From CF-39 sp035651155 (lineage in GTDB: Bacteria; Chloroflexota; Limnocylindria; P2-11E): a stretch of 64,000 nucleotides of DNA. Where the stretch lies: positions 31,404 to 95,403 of the forward strand of contig DASRGG010000001.1 of NCBI GenBank assembly GCA_035651155.1, given 5' to 3'. The notes under the pieces are model-generated. The model worked only from the letters and a program-made list of their open reading frames with translations, had not been told where the DNA came from and did not search any database. Position 1 is the stretch's first letter. Every line of letters starts with the position of its first letter. The position numbers were made by a program, and so were the translations under genes. This document shows, one piece after another, positions 24,477 through 32,410 of this stretch.

Positions 24477-25680
24477 TCAGCGTCCCATCACGCGGTCCAT
24501 GCGCTCGGCCGCGGCGACCGTGAGGCCGGGCAGGACGTGCTGGTAGCGCTTCACCATCGCGAGTGTCGAGTGCCCTAGGATCTCCATGACCACGCGCTCG
24601 GGGACGCCCGCCGCGAGGAGGATCGTCGCCGCGGAGTGGCGCAGGTCATGGAAGCGCAGGCCCTTTGCGCTCGCGGGTGCTGTACGCGATGCCGGCTTTG
24701 CGGCAAACCTCGCGGAAGGCGTGCGCGTCGACGTGGCTGGCGGCGAGCGGGCGGCCGGTCATCGTCGTGAAGACGAGGTCGTTCTCGACCAGCTGGATGC
24801 CGCGCTCGGTCTTGAGCGGCACCGTCGCTGACCAGCCTGCGCCCGCGGCGACGCGCTCCAACCTCTGACGCTGGCGGTGCGCGCGCAGGGCCTCGAGCAC
24901 GAAGCTCGTCTCGCGCGGCAAGCCGATGGTGCGGTCGGAGCCCCACTTCGGGCGGTCGTTCACCACGAGGCCCTCACCTTTCGGCCGGCCGGGCTCGGCC
25001 TGGAGCTGCCCGAAGACGCGGATCGCCCCGCCCTCGAGGTCGACGTCCTTCCAGCGCAGCCCCAGGAGCTCGCCCTGGCGCATCCCCAGGTACACCGCAA
25101 GCGTGAAGAGCGCCTCGAGGCGGTGGCCCCTCGCGGCATCGAGGAAGGCATTCGCCTGCGCGATGTCGAGGTACACGCCCTTGTAGGTCGGCATCGCGAT
25201 CGGCTCGGCCAGGCGCGCGACGTTGCGGGGGACGAGGCCCTTGCGCTCGGCGTACGCGAGCGAGACGGAGAGCAGGGCGCGGATGTGGTGCCGCGTCGTG
25301 TCCGAGAGCCGGCCGCGCAGCGCGCCGAGCATCGCGTCGATGTCGCTCGCTCGAAGCTTGTCGAGCGCGGTCTGCCCGAGCGCCGGCGTGATGTGGGTGT
25401 CGATGATCTGCCGGTAGCCGCGCGTCGTGCGGTTCCGCGGCCGCTGCGCGATCCACCACGCCAGGTACGCGGCGAGCTTTTGGCTCTTCCCTCGCGGCAG
25501 CATCCCGGTCTGCTGCGCGACCTGGAGGTGCGGCAGCTTCTCCGAGACCTCGCGGATCGTCTTGCCGAAGACGATCTTGCGGTGGCGCTTGCCGTTGAGG
25601 TAGCCCTGGTCGACCGCCGCGGCGTAGAGCCCGCGCGAGCGCTGGAAGTAGATGGAGCCCTGGCCGCGGGTGCGTCTCAC
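24477..25680 (-). pseudogene. Tyrosine recombinase/integrase with a one-base frameshift
   Basis: Starting at GTG 25680 (overlapping the excisionase stop, GTGA). N-terminal AP2-like arm-binding part (GQGSIYFQRSRGLYAAAVDQG), SAM-like core-binding part (residues about 65-165), then the catalytic domain with Arg I in LGMRQGELLGLRWKDV. The frame stops at 24646 just after TRERKG. One base further the other frame continues with LRFHDLRHSAATIL (box II His-x-x-Arg), LGHSTLAMVKRYQHVL (His and Tyr nucleophile) and stop 24477-24479. Total length 1204 nt is one base more than a multiple of three. The extra base lies in the GGG/AAA run at 24661-24666. Either an inactivating indel or a sequencing error. Confidence 0.88.
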
Positions 25681-25868
25681 TGCGCTCGCCCGGCGCCGAG
25701 CGCCTGCCGGCGGATCCACTCGCGTAGCGACTCCACCGGGATCCGCAGCTGCCGGCCGATGTGCAGGCTCGGGATCTCGTCCGCGGCCGCGAGCTCGTAG
25801 ACCTTGTTCCGCCTGATCTGGAGGAGCTTCGCGGCCTCGTCCACGCGGAGCAGGAGCGGTTCGCTCAC
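25677..25868 (-). CDS. Excisionase-like helix-turn-helix protein
   Basis: 63 residues, GTG 25868. LLRVDEAAKLLQIRRNKVYELAA.DEIPSLHIGRQLRIPVESLREWI is the MerR/Xis-type HTH_17 pattern found next to tyrosine recombinases of integrative elements. It binds attachment-site DNA to direct excision. It overlaps the integrase start by 4 nt. An overlapping frame from ATG 25897 with a good SD runs into the integrase frame, but its sequence is low-complexity and I treat it as a shadow. Confidence 0.85.
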   Translation of the reverse strand: MSEPLLLRVDEAAKLLQIRRNKVYELAAADEIPSLHIGRQLRIPVESLREWIRRQALGAGRAQ

Positions 25869-26126
25869 GGTCGGCTCGCGCGCGCGGTGCGTTCATGGGC
25901 TCCTCCGTTGGCGTGGCGGCACCAAACACTCGCCAGAAGGGGCCCGAAGTCGAGTGGCGGGCAAAGGGCGGCCCAAAGTGGCCCACGGGCGGTCACGGCG
26001 CCTCCCGGGCGACCACGAGAGTTCCCCTGGGTGTCCCGCTGGGTATCCGACGCGAACGGCCCGTGTTCATTGATCGCGAGGGTGGGTATCCCGAGGAATT
26101 CGGCGGCGATGTAGGCGCGAGGGACT
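25869..26126 (-). promoter_or_regulatory. Gene-free region upstream of the xis-int pair
   Basis: 258 bp without a supportable gene. It should contain the promoter of the xis-int unit reading leftwards. I see no clear TANNNT-N6-start arrangement or palindromic operator. Confidence 0.3.
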
Positions 26127-26207
26127 GCGGTCCATGCCCTCAGCCGCGGCGACCGTGAGGCCGGGCAGGACGTGCTGGTAGCGCTTCACCAGCGCGAGCG
26201 TCGAGTG
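26127..26207 (-). pseudogene. Fossil 3' end of a second integrase gene
   Basis: 81 bp nearly identical (about five mismatches) to 24492-24572, the C-terminal end of the integrase. Reading leftwards it encodes RHSTLALVKRYQHVLPGLTVAAAE, containing the Tyr nucleophile context, then loses the frame. No other part of an integrase is next to it. It marks either an earlier integrated element or a partial duplication. Confidence 0.7.
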
Positions 26208-26218
26208 GCGGAGGACCC

Positions 26219-27025
26219 CTAATCGGCGTCTCTCGTGTACCGGCAGGTCGGGTAGCGGCTGCAGCCGAGGAAGTAGGTTCCGGCCTTCGCTCCGCGCCTC
26301 GCCAGTCTCCGCTCGAGCGTCCCGCGCCCGCACTGCGGACAGACCGCGATCGTCTGCTGCTGCGATGCCGACGTACCGAATACCGGCGCTCCACTGCCCT
26401 TGACGTCCGCGATCAACCGGCGCAGACGGTCCCCGTCGATGAGCTCGAGGTTCTTCCCTTGGGCGAACTCCTTGGCCGCGGCGCTGTAGCGCCCGCTGGT
26501 AACGAAGACAGCGCCCTGAGCGCCCTCGTCCTCGCGAACGCCCCACAGCTCGCGCAGCGCGCCGACGCCGACATCGCGGACCTTCCAGTGCTTCGCCTGC
26601 ACGATGCGGCGACCCCCGGCGTCCTCGAGCACGAGGTCTACCCCGCCGTCTGCGCTCGCCCCGCCTCTGTACGTGACCGTTGACCCGCGCCGGCGGAAGT
26701 ACTCGGCCAGGTAGCTCTCGAACTGCGCCCAGCTCAGGTCTGCTACGTCGATCCTCGAGTCGAAAAGTCGGTGGTCCCTGGCGCGCCGGGCTGCCCCGAG
26801 GAGTGCGGAGACGATGACCATGAACGCTAAGGCCCACAGGATGGCGCTCGCTGCGGGCGCGAGCGAGCCGATGACCTCGGTCCCTCTACGGGGGAAGAGG
26901 ACCGGGAGGAGCCACGCGAGACCGGCGAGGACAACGGCTGCCACCGCGCCGACCTTGAGCGGTACGTCCCGGAACGCTTCGGCGAACTCGACCAGTGCGC
27001 CGTCATCGCGGCGTCGGCGCGGCAC
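26219..27025 (-). CDS. Membrane-anchored Mrr-type restriction endonuclease with topoisomerase zinc finger
   Basis: 268 residues. Two hydrophobic helices at about 22-45 and 55-78 anchor it in the membrane. The Mrr_cat domain follows (WAQFESYLAEYFRRRGSTVTYRG, then GGVDLVLE and IVQAKHW: the D...QxK form of the PD-(D/E)XK nuclease site). The C-terminus is a topoisomerase-type zinc finger (CPQCGRGTLERR...FLGCSRYPTCRYTRD). Start GTG 27025 is chosen because TAGACT (27037-27032) lies 6 nt before it; an in-frame GTG at 27031 would abut the box. Such proteins cleave modified or foreign DNA in known cases; this one is probably defensive. Confidence 0.83.
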   Translation of the reverse strand: MPRRRRDDGALVEFAEAFRDVPLKVGAVAAVVLAGLAWLLPVLFPRRGTEVIGSLAPAASAILWALAFMVIVSALLGAARRARDHRLFDSRIDVADLSWAQFESYLAEYFRRRGSTVTYRGGASADGGVDLVLEDAGGRRIVQAKHWKVRDVGVGALRELWGVREDEGAQGAVFVTSGRYSAAAKEFAQGKNLELIDGDRLRRLIADVKGSGAPVFGTSASQQQTIAVCPQCGRGTLERRLARRGAKAGTYFLGCSRYPTCRYTRDAD

Positions 27026-27031
27026 GCGCAC

Positions 27032-27037
27032 AGTCTA
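27032..27037 (-). promoter_or_regulatory. -10 box TAGACT of the Mrr-type gene
   Basis: Read on the minus strand, TAGACT is followed by GTGCGC and then GTG 27025. It shows that island genes use the same leaderless signal as the chromosome. Confidence 0.5.
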
Positions 27038-27134
27038 GAAAGCGCCTGCAGGTCAGCAGGGGTTTCTGGCCGAGACCACAACGGGTCTCGTCTACATGTT
27101 CATCCACAGCCTTGTCCGCACGCGCGCGACGCGC

Positions 27135-27986
27135 CTACAGACCGAGAGTCAGGGTTTCGGGTTCAGACGAGGAAGCAGGCAGCGGGTAGAACAGGCCAAC
27201 GATGATCCACGTCCCAGGGTGGGCGTGGAGCGTTCCGACGTAGAAGTGCGTGTCGTACTTCTCGATCATCTCGGTCTCCGCGCGCTGACGGAACTTCTCC
27301 ACCCACTTGTCGCCGTGATCACGTCGGCAATTGCGATACAGCTGCGCGATCTCCCAGTCGGTACAACTCATCCCGTGTCCGCAACAACCGCCGTCGTCGC
27401 ACTCGAACTCATAGATGAACTTGTAGGGGATCTTCTCCAGCTCCTCTTTCGGAGCATGCGCCTCGTCCTTCCACAACGTCCCCTGGCCCATCACCTGGCG
27501 GAGTTTCGCCCTCTGCTCCGCCGTCCAATCAGGACCGTCGGGGTCTTCCTCGATCACAAGGCGCCTGATGCGCTTCGGCCTGAAGAAACCGAGCGTCGGC
27601 GCCTTCTTGGCTTGCCATTCGCGGTCGATCTCGCACATGCTCGCGCGGCGTAGCGGATCGAGCAGCGCCCTACGCGCCTTCCAGTGATCGTCCACAGGAA
27701 CCGTGTCGGGCAGGACGGTGAGAGAGTCAAGGTTCACGTTGTAGCTCTCGGGCCGTGTGTCGGTCGACGCCTTCCTTATCTCCGCCTCGATCCACTCGTA
27801 CTTGTGGAACTTCTTCTTCTCGGGTAGTAGCCGCCAGGGGATGGGAAACAGACGTAGCCAGGCGCCGTCGCCGATCGCGGCGGTACATGAAACCTCGACG
27901 CCGTTCCTCGCCGGAGCGGGGTACGTCCTGACGACGATCACGGCCTTCTTCTTCGTCCACCCGCCGGTACCGAATTCGAGCGGCAT
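27135..27986 (-). CDS. Conserved unknown protein of the DUF488 operon
   Basis: 283 residues, ATG 27986 two bases after the DUF488 stop. KKKAVIVVRTYPAPARNGVEVSCTAAI and WLRLFPIPWRLLP begin the protein; CDDGGCCGHGMSCTDWEIAQLYRNC is a Cys-rich middle part that may bind metal; HFYVGTLHAHPGTWIIVGLFYPL ends it. From memory, this family accompanies DUF488 proteins in other genomes, but its activity is not established. Cytoplasmic, no membrane segment. Confidence 0.6.
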   Translation of the reverse strand: MPLEFGTGGWTKKKAVIVVRTYPAPARNGVEVSCTAAIGDGAWLRLFPIPWRLLPEKKKFHKYEWIEAEIRKASTDTRPESYNVNLDSLTVLPDTVPVDDHWKARRALLDPLRRASMCEIDREWQAKKAPTLGFFRPKRIRRLVIEEDPDGPDWTAEQRAKLRQVMGQGTLWKDEAHAPKEELEKIPYKFIYEFECDDGGCCGHGMSCTDWEIAQLYRNCRRDHGDKWVEKFRQRAETEMIEKYDTHFYVGTLHAHPGTWIIVGLFYPLPASSSEPETLTLGL

Positions 27987-27988
27987 TC

Positions 27989-28477
27989 CTAGAGCTCGAA
28001 GCCCATCAGGCCATGGCCTTCGAGGGCGACCGATAGGCGGTGACGGTGGCACGCCGTGGGGTCGAATTCCGCGCACATGAGCGCGGCCGGATGCTCGATC
28101 GCGTTAAAGAACCAGTGAAGGTTCCGACCAGCGAAGGCCGGTATGACGTTGGCGTCGTACCAATCCCAGATCACGTCGCGCGAGTCCCCGTCGACTGCGA
28201 GAACTCGGATGCCCCTCGGCACTCCGAGACCACGGACGTGGTAGTAGTGGATCCCGCTCGCCTCGACGGCGCGCTGAAGGTTGCCCTTGCTGAGCTCCGG
28301 GCGATACATGCTGACGGGGTTGTGGCGAATGTCCACGAGTGAGGCGACCCCAGCGGTCTTCATCACGGAGATGAGGTCCTCGAGCGTGCGGCCCGTGTAG
28401 CCAATGGTGAAGAAGTCCGCTCGGTCGATCGAGCGCCCGTCGTTCCAGGTCTCCTTGTTCGACCGCTGAAGTCGCAT
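27989..28477 (-). CDS. DUF488 family protein
   Basis: 162 residues from ATG 28477. FFTIGYTGRTLEDLISVMKTAGVASLVDIRHNPVS is the DUF488 N-terminal signature, and MCAEFDPTACHRHRLSVAL the C-terminal C-x-C/H-R-H motif (here EFDPTACHRH). The family's biochemical role is unknown; it is frequent in defence and DNA-modification neighbourhoods. Middle gene of a three-gene leftward operon. The open frame extends upstream into the zinc-ribbon gene, but only as a shadow. Confidence 0.85.
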   Translation of the reverse strand: MRLQRSNKETWNDGRSIDRADFFTIGYTGRTLEDLISVMKTAGVASLVDIRHNPVSMYRPELSKGNLQRAVEASGIHYYHVRGLGVPRGIRVLAVDGDSRDVIWDWYDANVIPAFAGRNLHWFFNAIEHPAALMCAEFDPTACHRHRLSVALEGHGLMGFEL

Positions 28478-28515
28478 TGGTTCGCTGGGCAGGCGCAACT
28501 CGGCGCGGCGCACCT

Positions 28516-28869
28516 CTATCCCCCGTCCCGAAGGCGCCAACGGATGATCCCGTGGGCGTCCCGCTTGCGCGAGAGTGAGATGTCCTTCTCGAGACGGCGT
28601 ACCCACTGATTGTTCGGGAACAGTTGCGGCAAGCTCGCTCGCGCCCGCACGTCGGTCCAGGTCAGGCCGCCTTGCGCTCCAGCCAGGACAGCTCTGATCT
28701 TCTCTCGGAAGCCTTCGTAGGTCATCGGTGCAGATTTCTTCGGCACGTTCCAGTACGGACTCTTGCATTTCGGACAGACCCTGGGCTCCTCAGCGGTGCG
28801 AAGAGGGATCCACTCGTGACCGCACCGCTCGCAGCGGAACCCCATGACCGTGATAGGAACGCGACCCAT
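28516..28869 (-). CDS. Zinc-ribbon plus winged-helix-like small protein
   Basis: 117 residues. FRCERCGHEWIPL and RVCPKCKSPYWN form a zinc ribbon near the N-terminus; residues 50-115 (FREKIRAVLAGAQGGLTWTDVRARA ... WVRRLEKDISLSRKRD) look like a winged helix. It could be a DNA-binding regulator. The start is 28869 or ATG 28845. First gene of the operon with DUF488 and the unknown protein; 38 nt separate it from DUF488. Confidence 0.65.
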   Translation of the reverse strand: MGRVPITVMGFRCERCGHEWIPLRTAEEPRVCPKCKSPYWNVPKKSAPMTYEGFREKIRAVLAGAQGGLTWTDVRARASLPQLFPNNQWVRRLEKDISLSRKRDAHGIIRWRLRDGG

Positions 28870-28918
28870 CGCTGTCTCCCACGCGCCCTCCGAAACCGCC
28901 GAGGGATCTGAGCCTTCT

Positions 28919-29332
28919 CTATATGAGTCTAGAATCTATGAGTCTAGACGTAAATAGGTGACTCGCCTTCGGCCGAGCGCCACCAGACGCCGATGCGCAC
29001 TCGGTTGCGAAGCGCGCGCCGTGGGCGGATGCGAACCGGTGGCTCCCAAGACGTCTGACGATCGGGTAGAGGAAGTTGTCGAGGTCGTGACCGCCCTGAG
29101 GTAGATGGGTGTCCTCCGGCAGCGACACGGCGAGCTCGAGCGACAGCAGGCCGGTGCTCGCGTCGGTCATCTGCCGGCGCGTGAGCTCGGCGACGTGGTT
29201 GAGATACTGGCCGAGCGCCACCTGCGACGGCGCCGTCTTCGCGTCCCAGCTCTCGAGGCGCGGTGGCAGGGCGAGCGTGAGCGGGACCGTGTCAGGTGGC
29301 CGCCAGATCGAGAACGCCCGCGTGTCCGCCAC
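28919..29332 (-). pseudogene. Truncated unknown protein with a DLDN motif
   Basis: 137 residues from GTG 29332. The first 105 (SIWRPPDTVPLTLALPPRLESWD; SLELAVSLP; GGHDLDNFLYPIVRRLG) look like a genuine fold. The DLDN-type acidic motif after a beta strand recalls RusA-like resolvases but is not enough to assign one. After SAHGAR the sequence becomes low quality (CASASGGARPKAS) and ends in a short repeat RLIDSRLI. I judge it C-terminally truncated. Confidence 0.4.
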
Positions 29333-29581
29333 TCCGTGCCGATCAAGAGGTGACCGTTCTTTCGTGCATGGAGCTCTTCACGCGATGGTACGTCTGGGCG
29401 ACGCACACCTGCGGGGTGTGCCGCGAGGTAGGCGGCCCGCGCGTTCACGCGTCGCGTGACCTGCCTCGACTCTCCTCGCCGTGCAGCACGCTGCCTCGCA
29501 TCGTCATGGCCGCGAGCGAGTCCCAGGCGCTTCAGCAGGGCGCTCGGCGGCTCCCGCTTGCGTTGGCGCCAGATGCGCCGC
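29333..29581. other. No supportable gene between the truncated gene and res
   Basis: 249 bp. A leftward frame from about 29448 (NARAAYLAAHPAGVRRPD) has protein-like sequence for about 30 residues but no recognisable family or clear start. Probably a decayed gene. Confidence 0.3.
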
Positions 29582-32410
29582 TCAACTCACCGCGGTCTGC
29601 TTTGCGACCGGGCAATGCCGTTCGAGAACATCCGGCAGATCATCCTGCGAGAGCGATACGTCCCACGCCCAGGTCCCGAACCCCCCGTGCGTGTTGATCG
29701 CGCGGACCCACTCATCGAGGAACTGACGCTTCGTGCGGTCGTCCTGCGTGTCCTGGCCCTTCACCTCGAGTACCAGCGTCACGCCGTTCGCGAGCCGGAT
29801 GAGGAAGTCCGGACGGTACTTCTTCACGACGCCGTTGAACACATACGTGATCTCGAACCCCAGGTGGTCGTTCTTCACCCACGCGGCCACCGCCGGGTTG
29901 ATGTCGAGGTGCATGGCCTCGGTCGCCTCCCAGCTGCTGTCGAAGACGCACACGTTGATGTGCGAGCGCTGGGTCCGCTCACGCGGCTTCTTCGTGTACC
30001 AGGTCCCCATGTCGCCGGTGCCCCGGATCGGGCGCTCGGTGTCGAAGACCGGGACCAGCGCCTCGGTGTTCTCGAAGTGGATGGCCTCGAAGACGTGCTG
30101 GACGACCTTGTTCATGTTCAGCGTGATGATCAGCCGGCGGCGGAGCTCGTCCTGCGCGTAGACGGCCGGCTGGATCTGCAGCCGGTCGCTGCCAAGGAAC
30201 CTCTCGACCAGGCCAATGACCTGCGGCAGCAGGCTCTCGCGTGTCCCCTTCCAAGTCGGCTTCAGCTGGTCGTACACATCGCGCGCGGTCTCGAAGATGA
30301 TCCGCTGGAGGCGGAACTGTCGCGCGAGCTCCTGGAGGTCGATCGGTGACAGTCGGCTGAAGTCGGCCTTTCCGGCGAGCACCGGCGCCATGAGCGCCTT
30401 CATCGCGATGTCGCTCGCGTTAAGGACGAGCGGCTTCACCTTCGCGAGATCCAGCGCAAGGCGCGGACGGTACTCCCGATCGATCCGCACCACGTTCGGC
30501 CAGCTGATGGCGAACGCCGCCTTCGCAGGGTCGGGGAAGACCGGGACGGGCGGCGCGCTCGGCTTGCGCACCGTCGTACCGCCCTCGTGCGGCAGGAACG
30601 TGAAGGGGACGCCGAAGATGTTGACGTACTCGGGGTCGAAGAAGCCCGTCTCCGGGTTCACCTCATACGAGGTGCGGCGCAGGCCACGACCGACGACCTG
30701 CTCACAGAGGAGCTGCGAGTCGAAGGCACGCAGACCCATGATGTGCGTGACCGTCTTCGCGTCCCATCCCTCGGTAAGCATCCCCACCGAGATGACGGAC
30801 TGGACGTTCGCGCCAGGCTGGCCCGCCTGCCCGACCGTGTTCACCATGAGGCGCAGGTACTCGGCCTGCTCCTTCTTGGACTTGGGCTTCGCCGGGGCCT
30901 CGCTCTCAGCCTCGGCATCTCCGTTCGCGTCGTCGACGACCGCGACCGGTAGCGCCTCGACGATCTCGTCGCGCGCCTCGGCCTCCTCGAGGACCTTCGA
31001 GTCGATGTGCAGCGTGCGCGCCGGATCCTTGAGGTCGTCGATCCCGTGGATCTTGCCGATCATGAACGCGTTGTAGACGCGTGCCGCCGTCTCGGTGCGG
31101 TTGGCGACCGTGATCATCACCGGTGGCGTCGGCTGACCCCAGTCCTCCCACGCCTTCTTCGTCTCGAGCCAGTCCTTGCCGAGCAGGAGGTAAGCGTTCA
31201 CGACGAGGTCAGGCAGGGGCTCCTGTGGCTTCGCGGGTCGGCTGAGGTCCGTCTTGACCTCGGAATCGTTGTAGATGTGATACAGCCGCGACTTGTAGTC
31301 GGAGCTGAGCTTGCCGTCGTCGCGTACCACGACCCGCGGTGTCTTGACCAGGCCGGACTCGATCGCATCGTTCAAGCCGAAGTCGCTGACGACCCAACCG
31401 AAGAGCGTCTCTTCGCCGCTCGCCTTCCCGGTCGGTGCGAAGGGTGTCGCCGAGAAGTCGTAGGTCGCGATGATCTCGCGCGTCCTGTGCAGTCGGTCGA
31501 GCGCACCGACCCAGATGGTCGCCTCCTCGAGCGTGTCCTTGCCGACCTCGCGCGCGGTGGTCTTCGGCGGCACCCGCCAGGCGTGGTGCCCTTCGTCGTT
31601 GATGACCACGAGCCCATGCATCGACGCGAGTTCCTCGAGGACGCGCTGCGTGAAGGCTTCGTCGCTCTCCGCGCCCTTCTTGACCACCTTCGGTCCGTCG
31701 CTGGGGTCGAGGGGCGCGAGCATGTGCCAGTTGCGCACGAGGACCCGGCCTTGTCGCAGCTTGTCCTCGAGGCCTGCGGGGATGATCGAGAAGAGCTCGT
31801 AGTAGTTCCCCGGTTGGCTGGGGAGCAGGACGTCGAGCCGCTTACGCACCGTGAGCCCGGGCGCGACGACGAGGACGGCCTTCGAAAAGCGCTTGTCCTG
31901 CGGGTAGGAGGCCTTGTTCAGGATCTGCCAGGCGATGAGCATCGCCATGACGATCGTCTTCCCGGATCCGGTGGCCATCTTCGCGCACAGCCGCGGAAAG
32001 TCACCTCCGTCGCTCGGGACCTCGATGCCCTGGCGATCGGCGGCCGAGGCCTCGGTCAGCCAGATGAGCGTCTCGATGGCCTCGAGCTGGCAGAAGAAGA
32101 AGCGCCGATCGCCACGCTGCTCGGGGTCGTACCAGTGCTGGAGGAGCCTCTTGGTGATGCCGGTCGCGTTGGGGTAGCCAGCCTCGCGCCAGGCCTTCAC
32201 CCGCGGACGGATCTGGTTCGGGAGCTCGAGCGGGGTGAAGATCCCGGGGTCGTCGAACGACTTCGAGGAGGTCGATGCACGCACGAAGCCGGCCGGCCGC
32301 CGGCCCGCGGTCCGCTCGAACACGCGGAGCGCGGGATCGTATGCCCAGTGCTCGCGCGGCTCCTCGTACGGGGAGTTGATGATGAGCTGGTCGATCGTCG
32401 CCGTCGCCAC
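29582..32410 (-). CDS. res: Type III restriction enzyme, helicase-nuclease (Res) subunit
   Basis: 942 residues. An SF2 helicase core: Walker A MATGSGKTIVMAML (about residue 140), Walker B INDEGHHAWR, SATPF motif III, and a C-terminal helicase half with QVVGRGLRR. The nuclease site lies near the C-terminus: YRPDFLIRL ... LVLEVKGQD, the PD...ExK pattern. With Mod it translocates on and cuts unmodified DNA. GTG 32410 overlaps the mod TAG by one base (TAGTG), so subunits are made in a coupled way. Confidence 0.93.
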   Translation of the reverse strand: MATATIDQLIINSPYEEPREHWAYDPALRVFERTAGRRPAGFVRASTSSKSFDDPGIFTPLELPNQIRPRVKAWREAGYPNATGITKRLLQHWYDPEQRGDRRFFFCQLEAIETLIWLTEASAADRQGIEVPSDGGDFPRLCAKMATGSGKTIVMAMLIAWQILNKASYPQDKRFSKAVLVVAPGLTVRKRLDVLLPSQPGNYYELFSIIPAGLEDKLRQGRVLVRNWHMLAPLDPSDGPKVVKKGAESDEAFTQRVLEELASMHGLVVINDEGHHAWRVPPKTTAREVGKDTLEEATIWVGALDRLHRTREIIATYDFSATPFAPTGKASGEETLFGWVVSDFGLNDAIESGLVKTPRVVVRDDGKLSSDYKSRLYHIYNDSEVKTDLSRPAKPQEPLPDLVVNAYLLLGKDWLETKKAWEDWGQPTPPVMITVANRTETAARVYNAFMIGKIHGIDDLKDPARTLHIDSKVLEEAEARDEIVEALPVAVVDDANGDAEAESEAPAKPKSKKEQAEYLRLMVNTVGQAGQPGANVQSVISVGMLTEGWDAKTVTHIMGLRAFDSQLLCEQVVGRGLRRTSYEVNPETGFFDPEYVNIFGVPFTFLPHEGGTTVRKPSAPPVPVFPDPAKAAFAISWPNVVRIDREYRPRLALDLAKVKPLVLNASDIAMKALMAPVLAGKADFSRLSPIDLQELARQFRLQRIIFETARDVYDQLKPTWKGTRESLLPQVIGLVERFLGSDRLQIQPAVYAQDELRRRLIITLNMNKVVQHVFEAIHFENTEALVPVFDTERPIRGTGDMGTWYTKKPRERTQRSHINVCVFDSSWEATEAMHLDINPAVAAWVKNDHLGFEITYVFNGVVKKYRPDFLIRLANGVTLVLEVKGQDTQDDRTKRQFLDEWVRAINTHGGFGTWAWDVSLSQDDLPDVLERHCPVAKQTAVS

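Noticed and set aside
25681..25986. N-terminal extension of the integrase frame up to 25986 or ATG 25897, which has a good SD
   Set aside because: The added residues are low-complexity Arg/Pro/Ala sequence antisense-like to the excisionase coding region; the excisionase frame has a clear HTH pattern, and GTG 25680 overlaps its stop.
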